Assembly (NCBI GenBank): GCA_964344035.1
Contig: CAYFLK010000010.1
Coordinates: forward strand, 1 to 64,000
Direction: 5' to 3'
Length of the DNA: 64,000 bases
From: UBA1014 sp964344035
GTDB taxonomy: Bacteria > SAR324 > NAC60-12
Positions within the stretch are counted from its first letter, which is position 1, and every line of letters starts with the position of its first letter. Shown here in pieces: positions 45,291 to 54,528 of the stretch. A program made the position numbers and the translations under genes. Under the pieces are notes generated by a model, which had not been told where the DNA came from, searched no databases, and saw nothing but the letters and a program-made list of their open reading frames with translations.

Positions 45291-48200
45291 TCATTTATCC
45301 TTATTCTTGCCAAACTGGGCTCCTCCGCTCAAAGCAGCAAGTTGTTGGCTGATATAGTTTTGCTGGGATCGCAACCGTCCCATGGTATTGTCCAGCTTAG
45401 CGAACTTGTTCTGGAGGTGACCTCTTTTCGTTTCTATCCGCTCATTCAGACGGTTGATCTGTTCATCATAACTGCGCATCTGGTCCGTCAAATCTCCGGT
45501 TACTTTTTTAACGTTTCCGTTTACCGGGTCGTTGATGCGTTTCAATTTATCACCCAGTTTCACCGCGATGCCTTTGGTGATGACAACTCGCGCCTCTTCC
45601 TTGTCAGGCTCAAGCTCTGCGTCATCCAGGGTGACAAATACACGCAGACCCTCGGCCGAGGTATCCTTTTCTCCAACAAGCAGTTGCCCGCGCCCTTTTG
45701 CGGGCAGGTTGTCAATCGTTCCCACAACATCTTCACCCGGGGTTGATTTTCCTTCCACCAGTCCCAATGAACTGAGGTCTTTTCCCTGCCCTGGTTCAAC
45801 TTCGATGACGCTGCTTTTCCCGTAAGTTCCGGAAATGATTTTCAACCGGTTGTCCTCGGCCCGGACCTGGATGCCACGCTTGCCAAGCACTTTATCTTCC
45901 GCCAGCCTGGTCTGGATCGCTTTCGCCAGGCTGCCGACTGAATAAGTGTCCTGGCGCAGTTCGATGGGATCCGAACTCCGGCCGTTGCTGATGATGCTGA
46001 GCAGATTGTTTGTTTCATTTATCGTGATCACCGGGGGGATCGGAGCCCCCAAATAAGTCCCGCGTTCCGCGGATTTACTGAGATCTATTTTGTAACCCTC
46101 CGCGCTGATTTTAGTCTGACCCGTCATCCCGACAAAAGTCACCCCGGGAGCATCTGATTTACCGTGTCCGCGAAACAGGTTTGCTACCGCCGCAAAATCT
46201 TCTTCAATTTTTTCATCCAGTTTTTTCTCTTCTATCAACATCACTCCCTTGTCGTTGAGACGCAAGCCGATAGAGAACAACATGTTGTCTGATTGAGGCA
46301 GCCCCTTTACCGTGCCGATTGTGGTGGTGGCTATCTCGTTGACCATTTGTGCCAGGTTGCGGTCGCTGAGCAGCGGCGCGGCGGTGTTGGTCGCCTTGTC
46401 AAACTTTGCGACTTCCTTCGCGGTGGCGCTGAACGTGTTGTACGCGTCCACAAAATCAAGCACTTTTTCCTTCGCTTTTTCCGTGTCGCCAATGACTGAA
46501 ATGGTGACCGGATCCTCACTGGAAGAAAAGAATTCCAAGTCCAGCCCCTGGACTATGTCGTTCGCCTTGTTCTCCGGGCGTCTCACTTCCAGTCCGCCCC
46601 CGTATTTTGTAGCCCCCAACCGGACGACAAGGTCCTGGGCTTTGCGTACTGTTGTAGTCTGGGTTTCTATATTGAACGAATCGTTTTTATATAATTCTCC
46701 TTCTCCCAGCGCCAGGCTCAGCCCTTCGTCAAAGTAAATCGGCGTTCCCGGAACATAACCCTGCCCAAACTCCAGTTTCCCGGTGTTGCCGAAGGTGTCC
46801 TCCCAGTTTACCATCAAAACCCGGGTAACACCGACATTACCGCGTTTTTGCACGGTGAAGGTGTATGTCTTGGTGTCTTCCCCTTTATAACGCCCGCTAA
46901 CCTGGATCAGGGCATTGCTTTTGTTCGCCTCGATTCCGAGGATACCGTCTCTAACATCCAGTTTAGACGCCGCGGCATCTCCGCCTTCTTCGACAATTAC
47001 TTCCTCGTAAGGACGCCATTTGGCAACCTTGTCGATAATCGGGCTGACTCCGCGGATTTCTTCATCCAACCACCACATGTCCTCCGAGGTCGGTGCAATC
47101 AGGTCGATTTCGGCGGTGTCCCCGTCACGCAGCACACTCGGCTGGATCTCGATAAAGAGCCCATTGGCGATCGGCAGTTTCTTCGGGTCGTGCCCCTGCT
47201 GGTTGAACTGCAGCTCAAACAGTTCCTCACCATCCTTCGAGTCAAAGGCGGTAGCGCTGTCAATCCCGCCGTCTTTCTCAGATTTATCCCCCAGATAGGG
47301 GTGGCCGATGTTGACAGTGCCCCTTTCACCGGTCTCGGTGAACTCATAATGCAGCTTCAGCGGTTTCGGACCCCCCACCTGCCCGCTGCCTTCGACACGG
47401 AAGACGACGGTCTGATCTTCCGCACCTTCATACTTGCCGGTGACCTTGATCCCCCCCGTGGTTGCCTTGCTGCTCCAGTCGGAAGGCTGAGTCACCCGTG
47501 GTGCGCGCTCTGCTTCGCTGAGCCACCACAGCATGTCCGACTTGCGGGCAAAGGCGTTGACGGTGAAAAAATCGCCGTCTACGGCCTCCCCGTCGCTGAG
47601 CACCAGCTGCAGTCCGTCAACAATATCCAATCCCGTCCCGGGGACATAATTGAACTTGTTGACTTCTAATTCACCGGCACGACCCTTATTGTCCTTCCAG
47701 CCGATGACGATTCCTTCATCGGAAGGAATCACTCCGGCCCTGATGACGGTGAAGGTGAAGGTGGTGTCTTCTTCGCCGGTGAACGTCCCGATCACTCCGG
47801 TGATCGGCGTGGATGAACCAACCCCTTCACGAGAAACAGTTTCCGGTTCTTCCGGATCGAGGCCTTTCCATTCGGCCGTCTGGTCGAAGTAGTTTTCGTA
47901 ATCCGGGGCTTCGACTTCCCCCCCTTCTAAATTGACTTCAATTGTAATGCGCCCCTTTTCACCGGAGACATTGCTGGTCAGCAACAAGCGATAGGGCTTG
48001 TCTCCATGCGTTTTGGCAATATATGCTTCGACGTCCGCGTCGGAATCGTTAATCGCCTGCTTGAGGTCCTTGAGAGTGTCTTTTCCCTCGGTCAGGTTGA
48101 TCGTTACCGGGGTGTCATCTTCGTCATCGCCGACCTTGATTCTTACCTTCCCCGTTCCTATCCGTACATCGTCACGTTCAAATCCCTGTGAAGTGATCTG

Positions 48201-48530
48201 GTGCGACAAGGCGATTGAATCCACCGCCATTGTTGTCTTGCCTGGTTCCGCATCACGACGCGCTTTCGCCTCAACTATTTCAGGGTGGCTCGTTTCCACC
48301 CTGCGCGCTTCCCACACATCGGACCGGTTGAGCAAATCGGTCACGGACTGCAGCTTCTGCAGTTCCATCTTCACAGCGTTCCAAGCTTCCAGCTCGCCGA
48401 GTTTTTGCTCCTTGCGCTGTTCAACCGGTTTCACCCTTCGCTTCTCGATGTTGATGAAGCGCTCGATGATTTCCTGCGTGTTCAGCTTCGAACCCAGTCC
48501 GGTGACCGCGTTCGGGTTCAGTTGCGCCAA
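45291..48530 (-). CDS. fliD: Flagellar cap protein FliD, greatly enlarged
   Basis: A 1079-residue FliD, about twice the usual 450-500. The conserved N-terminus (NAVTGLGSKLNTQEIIERFI) and C-terminus (DEQINRLNERIETKRGHLQN, then RLRSQQNYISQQLAAL) flank large inserts. Residues about 212-625 hold three tandem related modules, each starting near a Trp-containing linker (AEWKG, PSDWSSKA, AKWRPYEE), then a G-x-Y-x-G-E-D-x-T-x-x-F-x-V strand pattern, two of them closing with DMxWWL. A flagellin-type module (VVGTIDNLPAKGRGQLLVGE) follows near residue 930. The only in-frame start is TTG 48530, with a poor ribosome site. Confidence 0.92.
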   Translation of the reverse strand: MAQLNPNAVTGLGSKLNTQEIIERFINIEKRRVKPVEQRKEQKLGELEAWNAVKMELQKLQSVTDLLNRSDVWEARRVETSHPEIVEAKARRDAEPGKTTMAVDSIALSHQITSQGFERDDVRIGTGKVRIKVGDDEDDTPVTINLTEGKDTLKDLKQAINDSDADVEAYIAKTHGDKPYRLLLTSNVSGEKGRITIEVNLEGGEVEAPDYENYFDQTAEWKGLDPEEPETVSREGVGSSTPITGVIGTFTGEEDTTFTFTVIRAGVIPSDEGIVIGWKDNKGRAGELEVNKFNYVPGTGLDIVDGLQLVLSDGEAVDGDFFTVNAFARKSDMLWWLSEAERAPRVTQPSDWSSKATTGGIKVTGKYEGAEDQTVVFRVEGSGQVGGPKPLKLHYEFTETGERGTVNIGHPYLGDKSEKDGGIDSATAFDSKDGEELFELQFNQQGHDPKKLPIANGLFIEIQPSVLRDGDTAEIDLIAPTSEDMWWLDEEIRGVSPIIDKVAKWRPYEEVIVEEGGDAAASKLDVRDGILGIEANKSNALIQVSGRYKGEDTKTYTFTVQKRGNVGVTRVLMVNWEDTFGNTGKLEFGQGYVPGTPIYFDEGLSLALGEGELYKNDSFNIETQTTTVRKAQDLVVRLGATKYGGGLEVRRPENKANDIVQGLDLEFFSSSEDPVTISVIGDTEKAKEKVLDFVDAYNTFSATAKEVAKFDKATNTAAPLLSDRNLAQMVNEIATTTIGTVKGLPQSDNMLFSIGLRLNDKGVMLIEEKKLDEKIEEDFAAVANLFRGHGKSDAPGVTFVGMTGQTKISAEGYKIDLSKSAERGTYLGAPIPPVITINETNNLLSIISNGRSSDPIELRQDTYSVGSLAKAIQTRLAEDKVLGKRGIQVRAEDNRLKIISGTYGKSSVIEVEPGQGKDLSSLGLVEGKSTPGEDVVGTIDNLPAKGRGQLLVGEKDTSAEGLRVFVTLDDAELEPDKEEARVVITKGIAVKLGDKLKRINDPVNGNVKKVTGDLTDQMRSYDEQINRLNERIETKRGHLQNKFAKLDNTMGRLRSQQNYISQQLAALSGGAQFGKNKDK

Positions 48531-48683
48531 GGCGTTTCGTTTATGAAGCGTCGTTTTTTGACCGTACGGAGGCAGAATTTGCCCCTTAAGCTTACAACCA
48601 AATAGTTGAAATTATTTATGAACATGGCATCTCTGCAATGCGCGGAGAACCGGGTTCATAACGCTTCAAAAAACGTTCCAATC

Positions 48684-50441
48684 CTAGGCGCCCACTTTGA
48701 GCAGTTGCATCACCGATTGAGGCGCCTGATTGGCTTGGGCCAGCATGGCGGTTCCGGAAGAGAGGAGGATCTGGTTTTTCACCAAATCACTCATTTCTTC
48801 AGCCATGTCTGTGTCAGCCAGCATCGATTCAGAAGAAACCATATTCTCCTTTGCGATGCGCAGGCTGTTCAGGTTCGCTTCCAGGGAATTGCGTTGAAAC
48901 GAACCCAGTTTGCCTCGCAAAGTGGATACTTCGTCGATTGCGGCATCGATCATCAGCAGTGCGTCCTGTGATGACTCCGCGTCGAGTACCTCGATATCGG
49001 AGAGGCTGCGGAAATCGCTGCTGTTGTCGATATTTCTGGACAACTGTTCCGGGTCGATACTGTGTACTGAAATCCTGTTTTGCTGTCCCTGGTTCGGACC
49101 GGTCTGGAATGCCAGTGAATTCTGGGTCAAGTGCACGAACCCATCGACATCGTCTCCGACCAGAAATTCATTGTCTTTTTGGCGTTTCAGCAAACCGGTG
49201 ACCCTGTTGTCGGTGCGGTTGAATATTTCATAGATCACGTCATCCGTATTCTGGCTGTAACGGATTGTTATCCCTTCCGCGTCCGCTCCGGGAGCACCTG
49301 AAAGTTCCTGCCCCCTGCCGATAGCCGCCTCACCGCTGCCAAATTCAGGAGACCCTCCGATGGTGCCTTCAACGTCCTTTCCGGGAATTGAAAAAACCGC
49401 TTCGTTTGCGGGTGCGTCTTCCTTGAAAAAATTGCTTATCGTACTGGATACGGTAAAACTCGGTTCGCTGCCATATTCACGGTGACGGATGACTATCACT
49501 TCATCACCACCCACCAGGCTTTTCAAACCTCCGGGGTAGGAGGCGATTTCAGTGAGCGCGTCATCGAGCGTGTCAAAATCCTCGAGGAACTTGCCGAGGT
49601 TCTCAGCCGGGCGATAGACAAACACATCAAGGTCCATTCCGGCTGCATCAGTCTGGCGCTGCATTTCATGCGCGACCAGTTGCTGAATCGCCTTCTCGGT
49701 ACGCTCCCTGACCTCCGGGCGTCCATCTCGGATTGCCGCCGAGGCCAGTTTTTCTATCCGTCCCCGTAATTCATTGTTGTTTTTCAAATCAATGGCAACA
49801 GTCCGACCGCTTTCATTAATAACAAAGGAAATCACCTGGTTCGGGTCGGAACTTGAAACATCTTCCAGTCGCAACCCGCGGGTGGAAACCAACATGGTGC
49901 GCGTGGCAACTTGAGTGATATCGATTTTGTACCCTTCAGCGGGAGACGATTTCGCCGATTCTGTGGCATGTACAAATTCAAGTGCGTCCCCCACCGCGAC
50001 ACCGGTCGCGGAGTTGCTTCCGTCGAGCAGGTTGCGGGTGCCGAACTGGGTGTTGCGTGAAATGTTTTTCAGGGTGGCCAGCAGGTTGTCGATTTCGTTC
50101 TGGTCGGCCTGCAGCATTTTTACATCGTTTGTCCCTTCGTTTGCCGCGTGTACTGCCAGCTGCCGCATGTTGACGAGGATGTTGCTCACTTCACTTAGCG
50201 CGCCTTCAGTCGTCTGCAGCATGGAAACCGAGGTCTCTGAATTGCGGATGGATTGATCCAGCGCCGCGATCTGGGTTTTCATCTGTTCCGAGATCACCAT
50301 TGCCGCCGGACCGTCCGAGGCGTGGTTGAGCTTACGACCGGACGACAGGCGTTCGAGGTTGGTGCTCAACGCTTTCTCCGTGTCCTGCAAGTGCCTCAAC
50401 GCGTTTAGCGCAGCAATGTTCGAGTTGATCCTAAAAGCCAT
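48684..50441 (-). CDS. fliC: Flagellin 4
   Basis: A 585-residue flagellin, the longest of the four. D0/D1 ends: MAFRINSNIAALNALRHLQD, LERLSSGRKLNHASDGPAAM and, at the C-terminus, LRGKLGSFQRNSLEANLNSL and MLAQANQAPQSVMQLLKVGA. The middle carries VEGTIGGSPEFGSGEAAIGR with the shared GxGQxLxG pattern and a segment (VDGFVHLTQNSLAFQTGPNQ) also seen in flagellins 1 and 2. It heads the run with fliD and two fliS genes and has a near-perfect sigma-28 promoter 40 bases upstream. Confidence 0.96.
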   Translation of the reverse strand: MAFRINSNIAALNALRHLQDTEKALSTNLERLSSGRKLNHASDGPAAMVISEQMKTQIAALDQSIRNSETSVSMLQTTEGALSEVSNILVNMRQLAVHAANEGTNDVKMLQADQNEIDNLLATLKNISRNTQFGTRNLLDGSNSATGVAVGDALEFVHATESAKSSPAEGYKIDITQVATRTMLVSTRGLRLEDVSSSDPNQVISFVINESGRTVAIDLKNNNELRGRIEKLASAAIRDGRPEVRERTEKAIQQLVAHEMQRQTDAAGMDLDVFVYRPAENLGKFLEDFDTLDDALTEIASYPGGLKSLVGGDEVIVIRHREYGSEPSFTVSSTISNFFKEDAPANEAVFSIPGKDVEGTIGGSPEFGSGEAAIGRGQELSGAPGADAEGITIRYSQNTDDVIYEIFNRTDNRVTGLLKRQKDNEFLVGDDVDGFVHLTQNSLAFQTGPNQGQQNRISVHSIDPEQLSRNIDNSSDFRSLSDIEVLDAESSQDALLMIDAAIDEVSTLRGKLGSFQRNSLEANLNSLRIAKENMVSSESMLADTDMAEEMSDLVKNQILLSSGTAMLAQANQAPQSVMQLLKVGA

Positions 50442-50484
50442 TGTTCACTCCTGAAGACTTCCAAAAAGAAGTGGTTCTTCCTTC

Positions 50485-50511
50485 TTATCGGCATGTCTAT
50501 TAATTACTTTA
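50485..50511 (-). promoter_or_regulatory. Sigma-28 (FliA) promoter for flagellin 4
   Basis: On the minus strand TAAAGTAA (50511-50504), an 11-base spacer and a perfect GCCGATAA (50492-50485) match the flagellar sigma-28 consensus. It lies 44 bases upstream of the flagellin 4 start and very likely drives the flagellin-fliD-fliS-fliS run. The short leader holds GGA motifs and the ribosome site CAGGAG. Confidence 0.93.
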
Positions 50512-50718
50512 GCCTCCACAGGCAGTGGGCCACGAAACCCTGGACCTATGGAAATCTTGTTATCCTTATCGGAAGATGCGACAGTTTCTTTAATGTAAAT
50601 TTAATTCCTCACGGTGCTCAGCTGACTCTTCCCGGTATTCACAAAAACGGCTCACCTTTTCCTGCTCACTGCTAAGCCCCCCCTGATACAGGAACAGCCG
50701 GCAATAATATTTAATTTT

Positions 50719-50732
50719 TTGAATTTTCAAAT
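50719..50732. promoter_or_regulatory. AT-rich palindrome upstream of lbpA
   Basis: TTTGAA-TT-TTCAAA lies 79 bases before the lbpA start, near a weak promoter-like region. In known sHdr clusters ArsR-type repressors control the genes, so an operator here is plausible, but no such regulator gene is in this window and AT-rich palindromes occur by chance. Confidence 0.25.
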
Positions 50733-50810
50733 TTCTTGTTGTATTCACATTAGAGGTTTGCTACAACCTTGCCAGTACTTTTTAACAGTCAACATCCGAA
50801 GAACAAGCCG

Positions 50811-51242
50811 ATGAACTACACCTTCCCGCAACATCTTTTTTATGATAGGAAGAATCATATGTGGGCCTGCCCAGAGAGCGGAGCAATAGTGCGCATCGGC
50901 ATTGACCCGCTTGGTCTGTCTTCACTGGGAGAACTGGCCTACCTATCGTTGAATCCCCCAACAAGCGAAGTGCTGAGGGGGCAGTCGATGGGGGTACTGG
51001 AAGCAGCGAAGATGACTGGCGATGTAATTGCCCCCGTCAGCGGGAAAATGTCTGCATGCAACCAGGCAGCGCTGGAAGACCCATTTCTGGTCAATCAAGA
51101 CCCATATGAAAATGGCTGGCTCGCGCTTTTGGAAACCGAAACATGGGCAGAGGATTCAATGGAACTGGTCAGCGGATCAGAAATTGCGGTTTGGGCTGCT
51201 GGTGAAATTGAACGTTACCGAAAACAAGGCTGGATTGACTGA
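50811..51242 (+). CDS. lbpA: Lipoate-binding protein LbpA (GcvH-like)
   Basis: A 143-residue GcvH-fold protein from ATG 50811; a TTG start at 50769 would add 14 residues. The lipoyl-Lys hairpin reads GVLEAAKMTGDVIAPVSGKM, with the modified Lys at residue 67 and a typical PVSG turn. No glycine-cleavage genes (gcvT, gcvP) are near; instead the neighbours are lipoate assembly genes and an sHdr cluster, as for LbpA, which carries sulfur-loaded lipoamide for sulfane-sulfur oxidation rather than an aminomethyl group. The stop overlaps the ligase start (TGATG), coupling the two. Confidence 0.88.
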   Translation: MNYTFPQHLFYDRKNHMWACPESGAIVRIGIDPLGLSSLGELAYLSLNPPTSEVLRGQSMGVLEAAKMTGDVIAPVSGKMSACNQAALEDPFLVNQDPYENGWLALLETETWAEDSMELVSGSEIAVWAAGEIERYRKQGWID

Positions 51243-52375
51243 TGAATTGGCGTTTTCTTCTGGAAGATTGGGTATCAGACAGTTTTGGATTGGCCGTTGA
51301 TGAGGCCATTGCTTTGAGTGTCGCTGAACAAAAAACCCCGGTCAGCCTGAGGCTCTATACCTACCGTTCTCATTGCGCACTGGTCGGACGTTTCCAACGT
51401 ATTGAAAACGAACTGAACCTCGAATTCTGCGCTGAACAGAACATCTCAGTGAATCGCAGACCAACAGGCGGAGGCGCGATCCTGATGGGAAACGATCAGT
51501 TGGGCGTAGCCTGGATGGTCAGGGAACAGGGTGGGAATACTTCCCCCCGCGGATTGATGAGTGAATTCTCCGGAGCTATTGTGGAAGGGCTGCATTCGTT
51601 AGGCATTGAAGCAAAATTCCGGGGGAAAAACGATCTTGAAGTTAACGGGCGCAAGATCGCCGGACTGGGAATACACCGCAATGCCGCAGGCGGATTTCTT
51701 TTTCACGCCTCGCTGCTGGTTGGACTGAACGTCGAGTTGATGCTCCGCGCGCTGAACGTACCACTGGAAAAAATGGATGATAAAACGATCAACAAAATTG
51801 AAGAACGGATCACCACCGTGAAAAAAGAAACGGGACGTGAATATCACGTTTCGGAGGTGAGGCAAATCCTGGAACATGCATTTTCGGCATTTTTTCACGT
51901 TGAACTGAAAAGAGGGCATTACACCGACGAGGAAAAGAAATCCATCAGTGAACTTGAAACACAAAAATATCTGAGTCCAGACTGGATTTTCCAGAAAGTG
52001 GCGGTTCCAGACATGATGGGCGAAGCGAGGTTGAAAACTCTGTCAGGATTGCTGGATGTTCGGGTGACGATGGCAGGGCGGCAGATCAAGGCGGTTTTCC
52101 TTGGCGGTGATTTTTTTGCCGGGGATTCCGCGATTGCAGACCTTGAAGGCTGTCTGCGTTGGCACTCATCAAATGCCGGCCAGATCAGGCAGACATTGGA
52201 AAAAACCTATTCCCGGCACAGGGATGAACTCGAATTTCTGCCCCTTGATTCCCTTTGCAAGGTCATTTTCAAAGCGATAACCACGGCCAAGGCAGCTAAT
52301 TCGGAATCCCGCAGCAGTCGTTATGGTTGTTTTGTCAATCCCGATGTCTGTCATGAAAGGACCCCTGCTGCCTGA
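51242..52375 (+). CDS. Lipoate-protein ligase, LbpA-specific type
   Basis: A 377-residue ligase that attaches lipoate or octanoate to a Lys of the carrier, here most likely LbpA. The biotin/lipoate ligase core shows NRRPTGGGAILMGND (residues 71-85), FRGKNDLEVNGRKIAGLGIH with the adenylation Lys at 138, and a C-terminal accessory domain of the LplB kind (about 260-377) that most stand-alone LplA C-domains resemble. In sHdr bacteria such a dedicated ligase (sLpl(AB)) is the usual partner of lbpA. It is coupled to lbpA by one base and overlaps the radical SAM gene downstream. Confidence 0.86.
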   Translation: MNWRFLLEDWVSDSFGLAVDEAIALSVAEQKTPVSLRLYTYRSHCALVGRFQRIENELNLEFCAEQNISVNRRPTGGGAILMGNDQLGVAWMVREQGGNTSPRGLMSEFSGAIVEGLHSLGIEAKFRGKNDLEVNGRKIAGLGIHRNAAGGFLFHASLLVGLNVELMLRALNVPLEKMDDKTINKIEERITTVKKETGREYHVSEVRQILEHAFSAFFHVELKRGHYTDEEKKSISELETQKYLSPDWIFQKVAVPDMMGEARLKTLSGLLDVRVTMAGRQIKAVFLGGDFFAGDSAIADLEGCLRWHSSNAGQIRQTLEKTYSRHRDELEFLPLDSLCKVIFKAITTAKAANSESRSSRYGCFVNPDVCHERTPAA

Positions 52376-53333
52376 AATTGCTGTTCCCAGAAGGACTCCC
52401 ACGGTTTCAGAGGAGTGCCTGGAAATCCGCAACCGCTTTTTTCCGCAAAGGATCAATTTCCACACTCCAGGACTAAGAAGGCATCGCACTTCAGAAATCA
52501 ATTGTCAGCAGACCGAAGAGTTCGTTTCCATAAGCATCACCGGAACCCGCTGCGCGCTTGCTTGCAAACACTGCAGAACACAGGTGCTGCGGGGGATGCA
52601 TGACCTCTCGCGCAGCCGGGAAAACCTGTTTGAACTCTGCTCCCGCCTTGCGGAAAACGGCGCCAAGGGTGTGCTTATTTCAGGTGGAAGCGACAAGCGC
52701 GGACGGGTACCCATTATGCCTCATCTTCCGGACCTGATCAGGATCAGGAAAGAACTCGGTCTGACGATACGCGTGCATCCCGGAATTCCAGATGAAGATA
52801 CCACAATAGGATTGGGAAGACTAAACGTGGACGGAGCAATGCTGGACATCATCGGGGATGGCCGAACAATCAAAGAAGTCTACGGGCTGGATGCAAGGAC
52901 CGGGGATTACGATGCGGCAATGGAAAGGCTGGTCCGTCACGGGGTGCCACTTGTCCCGCACATCATCCTTGGTCTGCACTTCGGCCAAATGCTGGGTGAA
53001 TGGAAAGCTCTCGAAATGACTTCAAGGCATCCACTCAAACTGTTAGTCCTGGTAATCCTGATGCCGCTGACAGGCACACCCATGGAAAACGTATCCCCTC
53101 CCTCCTTGGCTGAAATCGGAGGGTTTTTTGAAACCGCACGCAAAACCCTGCCGGACACCCCGGTGATGCTTGGCTGCGCGCGACCGCTGGGAGCAATTAA
53201 AAAGGAAGTGGATCGGCTTGCGGTGGATGCGGGGCTGAACGGCATCGCCTACCCCGCTGAAGGAACAATCGCCTATGCACGTAGCAGGGGACTGGAACCC
53301 GTCTTCAGCTACAGATGCTGTGGGGTTGGGTAG
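52323..53333 (+). CDS. Radical SAM protein, LipS1/LipS2-like lipoate synthase half
   Basis: A 336-residue radical SAM enzyme. The cluster motif is GTRCALACKHCRTQVLRG, C-x3-C-x2-C at residues 77, 81 and 84. A glycine-rich SAM segment (VLISGGSDKRGRVP) follows, and the protein ends in a Cys pair (YRCCGVG) that could bind an auxiliary cluster. The two-radical-SAM lipoate synthases LipS1 and LipS2 insert the two sulfurs of lipoate together; this gene is paired with a second radical SAM gene between two ligase genes, which fits. Start could also be ATG 52344 or 52353. Which half it is (LipS1 by order) is inferred. Confidence 0.75.
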   Translation: MVVLSIPMSVMKGPLLPEIAVPRRTPTVSEECLEIRNRFFPQRINFHTPGLRRHRTSEINCQQTEEFVSISITGTRCALACKHCRTQVLRGMHDLSRSRENLFELCSRLAENGAKGVLISGGSDKRGRVPIMPHLPDLIRIRKELGLTIRVHPGIPDEDTTIGLGRLNVDGAMLDIIGDGRTIKEVYGLDARTGDYDAAMERLVRHGVPLVPHIILGLHFGQMLGEWKALEMTSRHPLKLLVLVILMPLTGTPMENVSPPSLAEIGGFFETARKTLPDTPVMLGCARPLGAIKKEVDRLAVDAGLNGIAYPAEGTIAYARSRGLEPVFSYRCCGVG

Positions 53334-53424
53334 TCCCAACAATAAACCCGGACCTCCTTTCATCCTGTTATTTATAATTGCTTCTCATATACAAAAAAAC
53401 AGCTAATGCAAAAAGATATGGCGT

Positions 53425-54528
53425 ATGGAGAAAATACCCAGCAGATTGCAGAGTGAAAAAAACAGGATCAGCCCTGAATACGTGCGCATAAGCATGGCCG
53501 CGGCTATTGAACTAGGTCTCAAACCCGGACGCATTTCACGCTGCGGATGCACGTGCATCAACCTGCTGCAAAACTATCCCCAAGGTTGCTACGCCAACTG
53601 CACCTACTGCGGACTTGCCCGTGAACGCTCGGGGGTTGCAGAAGACAATTCTTTCATCCGTGTGTCCTGGCCCTTGTTTCCAACCAACCTGGTGGCTGAA
53701 CGCATAGGGATAAAGGAACGTCAAAACGGAGTCGGGCGTGTCTGCGTGTCCCAGGTTCAGGACCATCGCGCAAACGCGGACCTGATCGAGATGATACAGG
53801 CAGTTCGCGTGCAGGCGCCGGAAGTGCCGGTTTCCGCGCTGGTTACCGCCACTTTGCTTGATGTAGACTGGCTGCGCCATATCCGGAACGCTGGCGCTGA
53901 CATCGTCGGCATCGGGCTCGACGCGGCCTCCGAAGAAGTTTTTTATCGAACAAGAGGCAGGGGAGCGCATGGCCCCCATAAATGGGAATACCATTGGGAA
54001 ATAATCCGCAAGGCGCGGGAAATATTCGGCCTGATGAAAGTCAACTGCCACCTGATCGTCGGCCTTGGTGAAACGGACCTTGACCTGGTGCGCATGTTTT
54101 ACCTGTTGAAGTCCGAAGAAATAGCCGGATACCTGTTTTCCTTTAACCCGGAACCGGGAACGGCGATGGAAACCGCAGCCAGGACTCCGATAGAACGCAC
54201 TCGCAGGATTCAGCTGGTGAAGTTCCTGATCGAAAAAAACGGGCTCCCGGAATCGGCGCTGAATTTTGATGATGCAGGACGAATTCGCGGAATCGACGCC
54301 CCGGAAGAAATGCTTGAAACGGCGATCAAATCAGGTATTCCCTTTATGACCAACGGATGCCCTGACCGCGAGAGTACCATGGCCTGCAACCGCCCCTACG
54401 GATCATACCGGCCCGGGGAAGAATTCCGGGATTATCCCTTTTTGCCCCAACCCGGAGACATCCAGGTGATCCGCGAACAAATGGACCTCAGGAAAGTCCT
54501 TGCTTCCTCAGCAGAAACCCATGCCTGA
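53425..54528 (+). CDS. Radical SAM protein, second LipS1/LipS2-like half
   Basis: A 367-residue biotin-synthase-like radical SAM protein. The SAM cluster motif is QGCYANCTYCGLARER (Cys 55, 59, 62). Three more Cys just before it (RCGCTCINLL: 40, 42, 44) and a C-terminal pair (NGCPDRESTMACNRPYG) could hold an auxiliary iron-sulfur cluster that donates sulfur, as in lipoyl and biotin synthases. It is the partner of the gene before it (91-base gap) and overlaps the second ligase gene by 29 bases. The LipS2 label by order is inferred; a classical LipA is not present in the window. Confidence 0.75.
   Translation: MEKIPSRLQSEKNRISPEYVRISMAAAIELGLKPGRISRCGCTCINLLQNYPQGCYANCTYCGLARERSGVAEDNSFIRVSWPLFPTNLVAERIGIKERQNGVGRVCVSQVQDHRANADLIEMIQAVRVQAPEVPVSALVTATLLDVDWLRHIRNAGADIVGIGLDAASEEVFYRTRGRGAHGPHKWEYHWEIIRKAREIFGLMKVNCHLIVGLGETDLDLVRMFYLLKSEEIAGYLFSFNPEPGTAMETAARTPIERTRRIQLVKFLIEKNGLPESALNFDDAGRIRGIDAPEEMLETAIKSGIPFMTNGCPDRESTMACNRPYGSYRPGEEFRDYPFLPQPGDIQVIREQMDLRKVLASSAETHA

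Noticed and set aside
50811..51242. Glycine cleavage H protein
   Set aside because: The fold is GcvH-like, but no gcvT or gcvP is near; the ligase, radical SAM and sHdr neighbours point to LbpA instead.
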